A DNA stretch of 64,000 nt from an uncultured Clostridia bacterium (GCA_944384835.1 CALWUU010000036.1:1-64000), one strand, 5' to 3'; counted from the first letter of the stretch, positions 50,189 to 59,979 are shown. Notes: a model not told the origin generated them from the letters alone. Numbers and translations: made by a program.

Positions 50189-52558
50189 ATGGAAAACAAT
50201 ATACAAAAATATATGCAAACCATTGAGTTGGATAAGGTTTTGGAAATGCTTGCGGAAAAAACAGCATGTGCTGACGCTGCCGATTTTGCACGTAACCTGA
50301 TCCCGGTAACAGAGATAGAAGAAGTAAAGCAGATGCTGAGTGAAACAGACACAGCATACCAAATGATGGCGCGCTTCGGTGCACCATCTTTTTACGGCTT
50401 ACAGCAAATTGTAAATTCTTTGCGCAGAGCACAGTCGGGCGGCGTTCTGAATTTAGCGGAATTTTTAAGCATTGCAGGTGTGCTTCGTACTATGCGGGGA
50501 ATAGTGCAATGGAGAAAGAAAAGCGAAGGGCTGCAAACTATGCTGGATTGGCGGTTTGACTCCTTGATATCCAATCAGTATTTAGAAGATAAAATCAATC
50601 AAACAGTAGCTTCTGAAGAAGAGGTAGCAGATACTGCTTCTGCTGCGCTTGCAGATATTCGCAGAAAAATGCGCCATGCTTCTCAAAAAATACGGGAACA
50701 ATTAGACAGCATGATACGTTCCAATGCTTATCAAAAATATTTGCAGGATCAAATTGTTACCATGCGCGGCGGACGTTATGTGGTGCCGGTAAAAGCGGAA
50801 TATCGCGGAGAAGTGCCGGGATTGGTACATGATACCTCTTCCAGCGGTTCTACTTTATTTATTGAACCAATGAGCGTAGTGGAAGCAAATAACGAAATCC
50901 GTGTACTGCAATCAAAAGAAAAAGACGAAATTGAACGAATTTTAACAGAGCTTTCTGCGGAAGTAGGACAGTTTGCGGATGATATCATTGCAGGATATGA
51001 TGCGGCTGTCCAATTAAATGTCATCTTTGCCAAAGCAGATTTGGCATATACGATGAAAGCAACAATGCCTCAGTTAAATCAGGCGGGTATCATACAATTG
51101 AAACAGGCAAGACATCCTTTGCTCAATCGTAACACAGTGGTGCCAACAGATATTGTATTGGGAAAAGAGTTTGATACCTTGATGATTACAGGACCCAATA
51201 CAGGCGGTAAGACCGTTACGCTGAAAACAATCGGCTTGTTGTCTGCTATGGCAATGTGCGGATTGATGCTGCCTGTTGCAGAAGGAAGTCAGGTTTCTGT
51301 TTTCCATCATATCCTTGTGGATATTGGGGACGAACAAAGCATTGAGCAATCACTGTCCACGTTTTCTTCTCATATGACAAAAATTATACGCATTATAGAA
51401 CAAGCAGATGATAACAGTCTTGTACTTCTGGACGAGTTGGGAGCAGGTACTGACCCAATAGAGGGAGCTGCTTTGGCAATTGCCATTTTGGAACACCTAA
51501 GAAAGCAAGGATGCAAAATTGCAGCGACCACCCACTATGCAGAATTGAAAGAATATGCACTGCAAACAGACGGCGTAGAAAATGCTTGCTGTGAATTTGA
51601 TGTACAAACCCTTCGTCCCACGTATCGTTTGTTGATTGGAGTGCCGGGACGCTCCAACGCTTTTGCAATTTCCAAACGTTTGGGAATAGAGGATTCTATT
51701 ATTCAGCGTGCCAAAGAGCTGGTTTCCGAAGAAAATAAAAAATTTGAAGATGTTGTACGCAGTTTGGAAGAAACACGTCAGCAATTGGAAGAAGAAAAAG
51801 CACAAGCGGAAGCATTGCGCTTACAAGCGGTAAAAGTCAATGAATCTGCTCAGGAGCAAAAGAAAAAAATAGAAGCCAATGCGGCAAAAGAAATTGAAAT
51901 TGCACGTCGGCAGGCTTCCAATTTAGTTGCCCGAACTCGCGCGCAGATTGATGCGTTAATGGAAGAAATGGATCAAATGCGCAAGCAAAAAAGTATGACG
52001 CCGGAACAAAAAGCCAAATTAAATCAAGGTATTCGCTCTTTGGAGGATATGGCGGATCCTGTTCACAAAAAAGCAAAAGAGAATTATGTATTGCCTCGTC
52101 CGTTAAAAATTGGCGACACTGTTTTGATTTTTGATATTGATAAACAGGCAACGGTCATTGGTTTGCCAAAAAATTCAGACCAAGCAGAAGTGCAGGCGGG
52201 TATTATGAAAACGCGTGTTCCTCTTTCTAATTTGCGATTAATGGAGCAAGAAAAGGTGAAAGTACCTCAAGCTGCTTCCGGAAGAGGCGCGAGAACGGAC
52301 AGAGCCCATGCCAAAGTAGTTCAGGAATTGGATATACGGGGACAAACTGCAATGGACGCTTTGTTGGATGTGGATCATTTTATTGATGCCGCGGTGATGG
52401 CTGGGGTACATCAATTAAGCATTATTCATGGAAAGGGAACAGGCGCTTTGCGCGCTGCAGTACAGCAGCATTTGAAAAAACATCCTTCCGTGAAAAGCTA
52501 CCGTTTGGGTGTGTTTGGAGAAGGTGAAAGCGGCGTTACCATTGTAGAATTAAAATGA
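50189..52558 (+). CDS. mutS2: Endonuclease MutS2
   Basis: A 789-residue MutS2. The order is an N-terminal clamp and lever, ATPase with GPNTGGKTVTLKTIGLL (about 330-347), SLSTFSSHM and LLDELGAGTDPIEG, then a coiled coil (about 515-610) and a C-terminal Smr nuclease domain (from about 710, LDIRGQTAMDALLDVDHFID, IIHGKGTGALRAAV). MutS2 suppresses recombination and, in Bacillus, rescues collided ribosomes. Length is normal. Confidence 0.96.
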   Translation: MENNIQKYMQTIELDKVLEMLAEKTACADAADFARNLIPVTEIEEVKQMLSETDTAYQMMARFGAPSFYGLQQIVNSLRRAQSGGVLNLAEFLSIAGVLRTMRGIVQWRKKSEGLQTMLDWRFDSLISNQYLEDKINQTVASEEEVADTASAALADIRRKMRHASQKIREQLDSMIRSNAYQKYLQDQIVTMRGGRYVVPVKAEYRGEVPGLVHDTSSSGSTLFIEPMSVVEANNEIRVLQSKEKDEIERILTELSAEVGQFADDIIAGYDAAVQLNVIFAKADLAYTMKATMPQLNQAGIIQLKQARHPLLNRNTVVPTDIVLGKEFDTLMITGPNTGGKTVTLKTIGLLSAMAMCGLMLPVAEGSQVSVFHHILVDIGDEQSIEQSLSTFSSHMTKIIRIIEQADDNSLVLLDELGAGTDPIEGAALAIAILEHLRKQGCKIAATTHYAELKEYALQTDGVENACCEFDVQTLRPTYRLLIGVPGRSNAFAISKRLGIEDSIIQRAKELVSEENKKFEDVVRSLEETRQQLEEEKAQAEALRLQAVKVNESAQEQKKKIEANAAKEIEIARRQASNLVARTRAQIDALMEEMDQMRKQKSMTPEQKAKLNQGIRSLEDMADPVHKKAKENYVLPRPLKIGDTVLIFDIDKQATVIGLPKNSDQAEVQAGIMKTRVPLSNLRLMEQEKVKVPQAASGRGARTDRAHAKVVQELDIRGQTAMDALLDVDHFIDAAVMAGVHQLSIIHGKGTGALRAAVQQHLKKHPSVKSYRLGVFGEGESGVTIVELK

Positions 52559-52574
52559 TGATGGAGGATAGATT

Positions 52575-53021
52575 ATGAAAAAGTTAAGTACTAAAATATT
52601 GAAACAAATCATTCCGTTTACTTTTATATTTGCAATGTTTTGTTCTATCATTGGACTAACAGGTTGCTCCGATACAACAAATACTTCGAATACAGTATCC
52701 GACTCAATTTCTTATCAGCAGGTTCCTGCAGAGGAAGCAGCAAACATCATGCAGTCCGAAACGAATTATATTATTTTGGATGTTCGTACAGCAGAAGAAT
52801 TTGCAGATGGACATATTCCGGGCGCTATTAATATTCCCAATGAAACCATTGGTACTGAAACGATAGAACAGCTTCCTGATAAAGAACAATTGATTTTGGT
52901 TTATTGCAGAAGCGGAAACAGAAGCAAACAGGCTGCTGAAAAGTTAGTGAATTTGGGATATACCAATATTGTTGAATTTGGAGGAATCAATGACTGGAGC
53001 GGAGAGATTGTTACCGAATAG
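52575..53021 (+). CDS. Rhodanese-domain lipoprotein
   Basis: A 148-residue secreted lipoprotein. The signal peptide ends in the lipobox LTGC (Cys at about residue 31), followed by a Ser/Thr-rich linker and a rhodanese domain (about 55-148). This has NYIILDVRTAEEFADGHIPGAINIP and the active-site loop VYCRSGNRSKQAAEKL. Rhodaneses transfer sulfane sulfur on the Cys; an extracytoplasmic anchored one may act on sulfide or thiols outside. It is 16 bases after mutS2 with GGAGG upstream. Confidence 0.9.
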   Translation: MKKLSTKILKQIIPFTFIFAMFCSIIGLTGCSDTTNTSNTVSDSISYQQVPAEEAANIMQSETNYIILDVRTAEEFADGHIPGAINIPNETIGTETIEQLPDKEQLILVYCRSGNRSKQAAEKLVNLGYTNIVEFGGINDWSGEIVTE

Positions 53022-53050
53022 AACACATTAATATGAAGAGATTGTGTGAG

Positions 53051-53083
53051 ACCTTATCCGTGAAAACGGATAAGGTTTTTTAT
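53051..53083 (+). terminator. Terminator after the rhodanese gene
   Basis: ACCTTATCCGT pairs with ACGGATAAGGT around a 4-base loop, then a T-run. Confidence 0.9.
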
Positions 53084-53101
53084 TAAATTTTTCTTTTCAC
53101 A

Positions 53102-53130
53102 TTGACATTAGCTGTGATTTATTATATAAT
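53102..53130 (+). promoter_or_regulatory. Promoter of the ylxM-ffh operon
   Basis: TTGACA (53102-53107), a 17-base spacer and TATAAT (53125-53130), an exact consensus match. Confidence 0.85.
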
Positions 53131-53180
53131 GCATATCTGTAAAGTGAATTAGCTTTACACATGACAGGAGGTTCTCTGTT

Positions 53181-53543
53181 ATGGCTAAAAATTTAGAAAT
53201 TTCATTTCTGCTGGATTTCTATGGCAGTATGCTGACAGAAAAACAGCGGATTATGATTGAATATTACTATAATGATGATCTTTCATTGGCAGAAATTGCA
53301 GATAATGAGGGCATCACACGCCAAGGAGTACGGGATTCCATTAAACGTGCGGAAGGACAGCTTTTGGAATTGGAAGAACGTCTTGGTCTGGTAAAAAGAT
53401 TCCAGCAAATGCAAGCAGGATTGGAAAAAATTCTGCTTGCGGCTGCAGAAATACGGAAATATAACCAAAAACATGGCAGTGCAGAAAAAATTGATGCCTG
53501 CGCAAACGATATTATGCAGCTGGCAGAGCAGCTGCGCGATTAG
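53181..53543 (+). CDS. ylxM: YlxM family DNA-binding protein
   Basis: A 120-residue protein: LLDFYGSMLTEKQRIMIEYYYNDDLSLAEIADNEGITRQGVRDSIKRAEGQLLELEERLG is a sigma-70 region-4-like helix-turn-helix. YlxM/YlxM-type proteins precede ffh in Firmicutes and associate with the signal recognition particle. CAGGAGG precedes the ATG. The C-terminal half is helical. A strong promoter lies upstream, and ffh follows in the same operon. Confidence 0.93.
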   Translation: MAKNLEISFLLDFYGSMLTEKQRIMIEYYYNDDLSLAEIADNEGITRQGVRDSIKRAEGQLLELEERLGLVKRFQQMQAGLEKILLAAAEIRKYNQKHGSAEKIDACANDIMQLAEQLRD

Positions 53544-53568
53544 AAAATGAACAGAAAGGGTGAAATAA

Positions 53569-54912
53569 GTGGCGTTTGAAGGACTTGCAGACAAACTGGC
53601 CAATTCGTTTAAACGATTAAAGTCAAAAGGTAAATTAACAGAAGCGGATGTTCGTGAAGCAATGCGTGAAGTGCGTTTGGCTTTGCTGGAAGCGGACGTT
53701 AACTATAAAGTAGCAAAAGATTTCACCAATACCGTAACAGAACGTGCTATTGGCACTCAGGTTATGGAAAGCCTTACACCGGGTCAAATGGTGGTTAAAA
53801 TTGTAGATGAAGAGCTTACCAACTTGATGGGCGGTGAAGAAGCAAGAATTGCCACACCGCCAAAACCGCCTACCATTATTATGATGGTTGGTTTACAGGG
53901 TGCAGGTAAAACCACTCATGCGGCAAAACTTGCAAAGTTTTTTAAAAGCAAAGGCAACCGACCAATGCTGGTAGCCTGCGATATTTATCGTCCTGCGGCA
54001 ATTAAACAGCTGCAGGTGGTTGGTGAACAGGCAGGTGTTCCTGTATTTGAAAAAGGAAACCAAGCTCCTGTGAAAACTTGTGAAGAGGCAATTCGCTACG
54101 CCAGAGACTACGGACACGATATTATGATTATCGATACCGCAGGTCGTTTACAGATTGACGAAGAACTGATGAACGAGCTGCGCGAGATCAAAGAGAAAAT
54201 CGGTCCCCATGAGATTTTGCTTGTTGTAGACTCTATGACAGGTCAGGAAGCGGTTAACGTTGCAAAAACCTTTGATGAATTGTTGGAAATCAACGGTGTT
54301 ATTTTAACCAAATTAGACGGCGATACCCGCGGCGGTGCGGCGCTTTCCATCCGTGCCGTAACAGGAAAACCAATTAAATTTGTGGGCGTAGGCGAAAAGC
54401 TGGATAATCTGGAAGTATTCCATCCGGACCGTATGGCTTCCCGTATTTTGGGCATGGGCGATGTGCTTACTTTGATTGAGGACGCACAAAACAAAATCGA
54501 TGAAAAAGCGGCGGAAGAAGCTGCCCAGAAGATTTTGCAAAATAAGTTTGACTTAAATGACTTATTGAACCAATTTGCTCAAGTGAGAAAAATGGGACCG
54601 TTGAAATCTGTGATTTCAAAATTGCCGGGTATGGATAAACAACTGAAAGATGTCGACGTGGACGATCGTCAAATGGATCGTATGGAGGCAATCATTCTTT
54701 CCATGACAGAGAAAGAACGCCAAAAGCCGGACATCATCAATCCTTCCCGCAAACGCAGAATTGCTGCGGGCAGCGGAATGAAGGTAGAAGATGTCAACCG
54801 TTTGCTCAAGCAGTTTGAAACAACACAAAAGCTAATGCGTCAAATGCGCGGCAAAAAAGGCAAACGCCGTCCTATGATGCCGCCGGGCATGGGCGGTATG
54901 GGTGGATTCTAA
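53569..54912 (+). CDS. ffh: Signal recognition particle protein Ffh
   Basis: A 447-residue SRP54-family GTPase. It has an N domain (about 1-95), G domain with GLQGAGKTTHAAKLA (about 107-121), DTAGRLQIDEELMNEL, TKLDGDTRGGAALS and GVGEKLDNLEVFHPDRMASRILGMGD, then a Met-rich M domain ending MRGKKGKRRPMMPPGMGGMGGF. It targets nascent membrane proteins. GTG start with AAAGGG upstream. Confidence 0.97.
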   Translation: MAFEGLADKLANSFKRLKSKGKLTEADVREAMREVRLALLEADVNYKVAKDFTNTVTERAIGTQVMESLTPGQMVVKIVDEELTNLMGGEEARIATPPKPPTIIMMVGLQGAGKTTHAAKLAKFFKSKGNRPMLVACDIYRPAAIKQLQVVGEQAGVPVFEKGNQAPVKTCEEAIRYARDYGHDIMIIDTAGRLQIDEELMNELREIKEKIGPHEILLVVDSMTGQEAVNVAKTFDELLEINGVILTKLDGDTRGGAALSIRAVTGKPIKFVGVGEKLDNLEVFHPDRMASRILGMGDVLTLIEDAQNKIDEKAAEEAAQKILQNKFDLNDLLNQFAQVRKMGPLKSVISKLPGMDKQLKDVDVDDRQMDRMEAIILSMTEKERQKPDIINPSRKRRIAAGSGMKVEDVNRLLKQFETTQKLMRQMRGKKGKRRPMMPPGMGGMGGF

Positions 54913-55006
54913 CATCCATTTACAAATAGCTATTCATCCAATGAATATTTTTATTGGTGAACATAAATGATTTCATTTTTATTTTATATGTTTGGAGGAC
55001 AAAAAC

Positions 55007-55249
55007 ATGGCAGTTAAAATCAGATTAAAAAGAATGGGTGCAAAAAAAGCTCCTTTTTACCGTATTGTAGTAGCAGATTCCCGCAGTCCAAGAGATGGCC
55101 GCTTCATTGAAGAAATCGGTTACTATAACCCAATGGAAGATCCAAAGGTTGTAAAAGTAGACGCTGACAAAGCAAAAGATTGGATCTCAAAAGGCGCTCA
55201 ACCTACAGATACTGTAAAAAATCTATTCAAAAAACATGGAGTTCTGTAA
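55007..55249 (+). CDS. rpsP: 30S ribosomal protein S16
   Basis: An 80-residue protein beginning [20 protein letters not shown] with [24 protein letters not shown] 55007 follows TTTGGAGGAC; the frame opens 15 bases earlier without a site. It is followed by khpA, rimM and trmD in the usual order. Confidence 0.98.
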   Translation: MAVKIRLKRMGAKKAPFYRIVVADSRSPRDGRFIEEIGYYNPMEDPKVVKVDADKAKDWISKGAQPTDTVKNLFKKHGVL

Positions 55250-55267
55250 TAATTGGGAGGATAACCC

Positions 55268-55501
55268 ATGAAAGAATTATTGTTGACAGTTGCAAAAGGT
55301 TTGGTAGAATTTCCTGACCAAGTAACCGTGGAAGTGGATGAGCCTAATGAAGAAGGCGTTATTGTATATCACTTGCATGTTGCTGAAAGCGATATGGGAA
55401 GAATTATTGGTAAACAAGGTCGTATTGCAAAAGCAATTCGTACCGTTATGTATGCTGTTGCAACCCGTAACGATAAAAAAGTAGCTGTTGAAATTGCGTA
55501 A
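55268..55501 (+). CDS. khpA: KH-domain RNA-binding protein KhpA
   Basis: A 77-residue single KH domain: VEVDEPNEEGVIVYHLHVAESDMGRIIGKQGRIAKAIRTVM, with the GxxG loop GKQG. KhpA pairs with KhpB/Jag (not in this window) to bind RNA and influence cell division in Firmicutes. It lies between rpsP and rimM with GGGAGG upstream. Confidence 0.95.
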   Translation: MKELLLTVAKGLVEFPDQVTVEVDEPNEEGVIVYHLHVAESDMGRIIGKQGRIAKAIRTVMYAVATRNDKKVAVEIA

Positions 55502-55510
55502 CGCAAACGA

Positions 55511-55548
55511 AAAAAGTTGTAACATCTTGGCTATGTTACAACTTTTTT
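55511..55548 (+). terminator. Hairpin between khpA and rimM
   Basis: A 15-bp perfect stem (55511-55525 with 55533-55547) around a 7-base loop, ending in a T-run. It would end or attenuate transcription after khpA. Confidence 0.85.
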
Positions 55549-55590
55549 TGCTGGAAAGATAAATGGGCGAGCATTGTAAAGGAGATTTGT

Positions 55591-56109
55591 ATGCTGAAAG
55601 AGTTTTTAGAGGCAGGCAGAATTGTAGGAACCCATGGAATCAAAGGAGAACTAAGGGTAGACCCTTGGTGTGATTCTCCGGAATTTCTGAAACAATTTAA
55701 AACGCTTTATACAAAAGACGGTGCGCAAGCATTAGAAGTGGTTTCCAGCCGTGTGCATAAAAATTTACTTTTGGTACAGCTAAAAGGAATTGATACCATA
55801 GAGCAGGGAGACAAAATGCGCGGAAAAGTGTTGTTTATTAAGCGTAGTGATGTCACGCTGCCCAAAGGCCGCTATTTTATTTCAGATTTGCTGGGTATGG
55901 AAGTATATCACGCAGACGACGAAACCATTTGTTACGGTACCATTACAGATGTGATCAAAACGGGCGCAAACGATGTATATCAAATTACAGATAAACAACA
56001 AAAGAACTATCTCATTCCCGTGATTGACCAAGTGGTCGTTGATACGGATATTCAAGGCAGAAAATTGCTCATTCGTCCCATGAAAGGAATTTTTGAGGAT
56101 GAGAATTGA
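55591..56109 (+). CDS. rimM: Ribosome maturation factor RimM
   Basis: A 172-residue protein needed for 30S head assembly near S19. RimM domain: AGRIVGTHGIKGELRVDPWCDSPEFLKQFKTLY; PRC-barrel: GRYFISDLLGMEVYHADDETICYGTITDVIKTGANDVYQI and YLIPVIDQVV. AAAGGAG upstream of the ATG. It overlaps trmD by 11 bases. Confidence 0.96.
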   Translation: MLKEFLEAGRIVGTHGIKGELRVDPWCDSPEFLKQFKTLYTKDGAQALEVVSSRVHKNLLLVQLKGIDTIEQGDKMRGKVLFIKRSDVTLPKGRYFISDLLGMEVYHADDETICYGTITDVIKTGANDVYQITDKQQKNYLIPVIDQVVVDTDIQGRKLLIRPMKGIFEDEN

Positions 56110-56854
56110 TTTTTTAACATTGTTTCCTGAAATGTGTAAGACAGTAATGGATGAAAGCATTATCGGCCGTGCACAAAAAAAGGGAGCTGTCGAGGTTTGT
56201 TATCATCAAATCCGGGATTATGCCAATAATAAGCATAACCGTGTGGATGACCCGCCGTTCGGCGGTGGAATGGGAATGCTTTTGCGTGCTGAACCTCTTG
56301 CTTTGTGTATGGATGACGTAATCAAACAGTTGGGGAAAAAGCCTTATTTTATTTATATGTCTCCCTTGGGAAGTGTTCTGACACAGAAAAAAGCAATAGA
56401 ACTTTCCCAAAAAGAGAATATTGCCATTCTTTGCGGGCATTATGAGGGTATTGACGAACGTATCATTGAGGATTATATTGATGAACAAATTTCCATTGGC
56501 GATTATGTGCTTACCGGCGGAGAATTACCCGCTTTGGTGCTGGCAGACGCTGTTTGCCGCATGCTGCCGGACGTGCTCTCTGACAATGTTTGTTTTGAAG
56601 AAGAAAGCCATTATAACGGTCTTTTGGAGTACCCTCAATATACTCGTCCCGCAAACTTTAGAGGAAAGGAAGTGCCCCCTGTATTGCTTTCAGGACATCA
56701 TGCAAATATTCAGCGTTGGAGACGGGAACAATCTTTGCTCAGAACTGCTAAATATCGACCGGATTTGATTGAAAAAGCAAGAGAAGCCGGTTCTTTGACA
56801 GACGAAGATTTGGAATATTTGTCACAAATTGCAGATGAGTTGGAAGAAAAATAG
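56099..56854 (+). CDS. trmD: tRNA (guanine-N1)-methyltransferase TrmD
   Basis: A 251-residue SPOUT methyltransferase modifying G37. Motifs are MRIDFLTLFPEMC, DDPPFGGGMGMLLRAEPL, LCGHYEGIDERI (knot), and IGDYVLTGGELPALVLADAVCRMLPDVL. ATG 56099 is taken; a TTG codon two positions upstream is in frame. It overlaps the end of rimM. No rplS follows, unlike the common order. Confidence 0.97.
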   Translation: MRIDFLTLFPEMCKTVMDESIIGRAQKKGAVEVCYHQIRDYANNKHNRVDDPPFGGGMGMLLRAEPLALCMDDVIKQLGKKPYFIYMSPLGSVLTQKKAIELSQKENIAILCGHYEGIDERIIEDYIDEQISIGDYVLTGGELPALVLADAVCRMLPDVLSDNVCFEEESHYNGLLEYPQYTRPANFRGKEVPPVLLSGHHANIQRWRREQSLLRTAKYRPDLIEKAREAGSLTDEDLEYLSQIADELEEK

Positions 56855-57000
56855 CGATTCACAGTGTGTTTTTTTGCGCATAATATATTTTAACGTTGAA
56901 AAGTTTTCAACATTTTTGTTATTATGCACAAATACGTGAGAGAGGTTATTTCTGCAATAGGTCATCAAGCCAAATTTTACAGAATTTTGTTGATGTTTTC

Positions 57001-57028
57001 TTGACGATATTGCGAATTATGTTATAAT
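57001..57028 (+). promoter_or_regulatory. Promoter of the HPr gene
   Basis: TTGACG (57001-57006), a 16-base spacer and TATAAT (57023-57028). Confidence 0.7.
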
Positions 57029-57115
57029 GGTTCTGTCTAATATAAATCGTCCGATTCTTTAGTGTGAGTTTTTATAAATTTGAAGCTTTTAATTATGGTA
57101 TAGGAGTGAATAAAC

Positions 57116-57379
57116 ATGTATGTTAAAGAGGTAGTAGTACAAAACCAAGTAGGTTTGCACGCACGCCCAGCTACATTTTTTATCCAAAAAGCAAACGAAT
57201 ATAAATCATCCATTTGGGTTGAAAAAGAAGAACGCAGAGTAAATGCAAAAAGTTTACTTGGTGTTTTGTCTTTGGGTATTGTTGGAGGAACTACCATTCG
57301 TATCATTGCAGACGGTGCTGATGAGCAAGCCGCGGTAGACAGCCTTGTTGAGTTGGTACAATCCGGATTTACAGAATAA
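57116..57379 (+). CDS. ptsH: Phosphocarrier protein HPr
   Basis: An 87-residue HPr. Active-site His is kept in QVGLHARPATFF (His15), and the regulatory Ser in NAKSLLGVLSLG (Ser46 region) is present, so it can take phosphate from enzyme I and from HPr kinase. That excludes the His-less Crh paralogue. It has its own promoter and terminator, so it is monocistronic. Confidence 0.93.
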   Translation: MYVKEVVVQNQVGLHARPATFFIQKANEYKSSIWVEKEERRVNAKSLLGVLSLGIVGGTTIRIIADGADEQAAVDSLVELVQSGFTE

Positions 57380-57392
57380 GAGAGCAGTAAAA

Positions 57393-57416
57393 GCACCGTT
57401 TACGGTGCCTTTTTTT
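57393..57416 (+). terminator. Terminator of ptsH
   Basis: GCACCG pairs with CGGTGC around TTTA, flanked by A and T runs. Confidence 0.85.
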
Positions 57417-57441
57417 ATGTTTGCACAAGGAGGGCAGCTTT

Positions 57442-59295
57442 ATGGCAGACCACATCAAATCGTTAAGAGAAAAAGCAATGAGGCTGCCGCTGCAGCCCGG
57501 CGTGTATATTATGAAAGATAAATCGGACCATGTTATTTATGTGGGCAAGGCAAAAGCGTTAAAAAACAGAGTCAGTCAATATTTTGGTTCAGAGAAAAAT
57601 CACGATGAAAAAGTAAGGCAAATGGTTGCTCATGTGCATCATTTTGAGTTTATCGTAACAGACAGTGAGTTTGAAGCGCTGATTTTAGAATGCAGTTTAA
57701 TTAAGCAGTATAACCCCAAATATAATATTTTACTCAAAGATGACAAAGGGTACCATTATATTAAAATTACAAAAGGACCATGGTCCCGTATTGAAGCCGC
57801 CAAACAAAAATTAGAGGACGAGGCTACTTATATCGGTCCGTTTATCAGCTCCTGGACGGTGAAACAGGCGGTAGATGAAGCTGTCAAAATTTTTAAACTT
57901 CCTGTTTGTCATAAAAAATTCCCCCAGGATATACGCAAGACGCGTCCTTGCCTGAATTATTATATTAAGCAGTGTTGTGCTCCGTGCAGAGGGACGATTT
58001 CAGAGCAGGAATATGAGGAAATTATCAAAGATGCAGAAGACTTTTTAAAGGGCGGCAGCACAGTTTCCTTAAAAGCGTTAACTGAAAAAATGACAGAAGC
58101 CGCAGAGAATATGGAATTTGAAAAAGCGGCACGAATTCGTGACCGTATTGCTGCCATTAAAAAAATCAGCGAGAAGCAAAAAGTGGTGCGCGCAAAAGTG
58201 GCGGAGCAGGATGTGTTTGCTCTGGTACAAAGCGGAGGCAGCCACGGAACAGCCGCAGCGTGTTTTGAAGTGTTCCGCTTTTCAGAAGGCAGATTATATG
58301 ACCAAGAAACTTTTCTTATGGGTGAGATTGGAGATGCAAAACGTGCGCGGACAGAATTTTTGGAACGTTATTATTCTGTGCGCGATCGTGTACCGCCTCG
58401 CGTTACATTGGACGGAGAGGTGGAAGATGCCGAATTATTGCAGGAGTGGTTGTCTGATAAACTTGGAAAAAAGGTAACCATTACAATCCCTAAAATAGGT
58501 GAGCAAGCACAATTGGTAGAAATGTGCCGTAACAATGCTGCCGAAAAGTTGGCCCAAAGTATGGAACGGACAGGCAGAGAAGCCTCCGCATTGGATGAGT
58601 TGGGACGTTTGCTGGGCATGGATACTCCGCCGATGTACATTGAAGCTTATGATATTTCTCACCAATCAGGGGAAGATAATGTGGCGGGTATGGTTGTGTT
58701 CGAAAATGGCAGGCCGTTAAAATCCGCATACAGAAAGTTTAAAATCAAAGGGTTTACAGGGCAGGACGACTATGCTTCCATGGCAGAGGTCATAGAACGC
58801 AGACTGCAGGAGTATCAGAATAACAAAGAAAGCGGAGAAGGCTTTGGCAGACTGCCTGATTTAATCCTCTTGGACGGCGGAAAAGGACAAATATCTGCCG
58901 TACGCCCTGTTTTAGAGCGTGCAGGCATTGATATTCCGTTGTTTGGTATGGTAAAAGATGATAAACATAAAACACGAGCCATAGCCAAAGACGGAGGAGA
59001 AATTTCGATTTTATCTAAAAGAAAGGCATTTACCCTTGTTTCTACCATACAAGAAGAAGTGCACCGCTTTGCCATCGGTTATCACAGACAGGTTCGCAAA
59101 AAAAATACCTTACAAACCGAACTTACACAAATACCGGGAATTGGAGACAGCCGTGCCAAAGCTATATTAAGCTATTTTAAAACTATGAAGGCGGTAAAAC
59201 AGGCGGAAGTGGAACAGTTGGAATTGGTGCCGGGAATGACGAAACCGACGGCACAGGCGGTGTATCAATATTTTAGAAATCAGGAAGAATCATAG
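57442..59295 (+). CDS. uvrC: Excinuclease ABC subunit C
   Basis: A 617-residue nuclease of nucleotide excision repair. It has a GIY-YIG domain (about 14-95, GVYIMKDKSDHVIYVGKAKALKNR), a Cys-rich patch (HKKFPQDIRKTRPCLNYYIKQCCAPC), a UVR motif (FEKAARIRDRIAAI), an RNase H-like domain with EAYDISHQSGEDNVAGMVVF, and C-terminal HhH (QIPGIGDSRAKAILSYF). ATG 57442 follows AAGGAGGGC. Length is normal. Confidence 0.97.
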   Translation: MADHIKSLREKAMRLPLQPGVYIMKDKSDHVIYVGKAKALKNRVSQYFGSEKNHDEKVRQMVAHVHHFEFIVTDSEFEALILECSLIKQYNPKYNILLKDDKGYHYIKITKGPWSRIEAAKQKLEDEATYIGPFISSWTVKQAVDEAVKIFKLPVCHKKFPQDIRKTRPCLNYYIKQCCAPCRGTISEQEYEEIIKDAEDFLKGGSTVSLKALTEKMTEAAENMEFEKAARIRDRIAAIKKISEKQKVVRAKVAEQDVFALVQSGGSHGTAAACFEVFRFSEGRLYDQETFLMGEIGDAKRARTEFLERYYSVRDRVPPRVTLDGEVEDAELLQEWLSDKLGKKVTITIPKIGEQAQLVEMCRNNAAEKLAQSMERTGREASALDELGRLLGMDTPPMYIEAYDISHQSGEDNVAGMVVFENGRPLKSAYRKFKIKGFTGQDDYASMAEVIERRLQEYQNNKESGEGFGRLPDLILLDGGKGQISAVRPVLERAGIDIPLFGMVKDDKHKTRAIAKDGGEISILSKRKAFTLVSTIQEEVHRFAIGYHRQVRKKNTLQTELTQIPGIGDSRAKAILSYFKTMKAVKQAEVEQLELVPGMTKPTAQAVYQYFRNQEES

Positions 59296-59301
59296 TTCCT
59301 C

Positions 59302-59331
59302 TTGACAGATTCTACGTAAAAGTGAGATAAT
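59302..59331 (+). promoter_or_regulatory. Promoter of rsmD-coaD
   Basis: TTGACA (59302-59307), an 18-base spacer and GATAAT (59326-59331). Confidence 0.65.
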
Positions 59332-59427
59332 ACTACTCAAAAGTAAATTTTTAGACAAAAATTATTGTTTTGTTCAAATTCAGTTCAAACGCATATGATA
59401 TGCTAAACAAATAAGGTGGAATGACGT

Positions 59428-59979
59428 ATGCGCATTATAACAGGCAGTGCCAGAGGGGCAAAGCTCTCCACATTAGAAGGAGAAGATGTTCGTCCTACAA
59501 CAGATAGAGTCAAACAGGCATTGTTTAACATTGTCCAGTTTCAAATAGAAGGCAGAGATGTATTGGACTTATTTGCAGGCTCCGGACAATTGGGCTTGGA
59601 AGCTGCCAGCAGAGGTGCTAAATGTGCTGTTTTGGTAGACGCTGCTCAGAATGCCATTGATGTCATTTCTGCTAATGTACACCATACAAACCTAGCTTCT
59701 AAAGTAAAAGTTGTGCATATGGATTATACTTCCTATCTTATGAAGCAGGATATATTATTTGATTTAGCATTTTTAGATCCTCCATATCACAAAGGAATTT
59801 TGAAAAAAGCGCTGCCGTTAACGGCTAAAGTGATGAATGAGGGTGGTATTATTGTGTGCGAGCATGCGGCAGACGAGTCGGTTCCGGAAGAAGCCGGTGA
59901 TTTTGTAAAGCGCCGCACCTACCAATACGGAAAAATTATGCTGACTGTTTATGAGCATAGGAATATGGTGGAAGAATGA
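59428..59979 (+). CDS. rsmD: 16S rRNA (guanine966-N2)-methyltransferase RsmD
   Basis: A 183-residue Rossmann methyltransferase: [47 protein letters not shown] (SAM site), and the amino-methylating motif DPPYHKG. It overlaps coaD by 4 bases (ATGA), the standard pair. Confidence 0.95.
   Translation: MRIITGSARGAKLSTLEGEDVRPTTDRVKQALFNIVQFQIEGRDVLDLFAGSGQLGLEAASRGAKCAVLVDAAQNAIDVISANVHHTNLASKVKVVHMDYTSYLMKQDILFDLAFLDPPYHKGILKKALPLTAKVMNEGGIIVCEHAADESVPEEAGDFVKRRTYQYGKIMLTVYEHRNMVEE

Noticed and set aside
56895-56911. GTTGAAAA/TTTTCAAC hairpin after trmD as a terminator
   Set aside because: The loop is a single base and the stem is almost all A-T, so stability is doubtful, although T residues follow.
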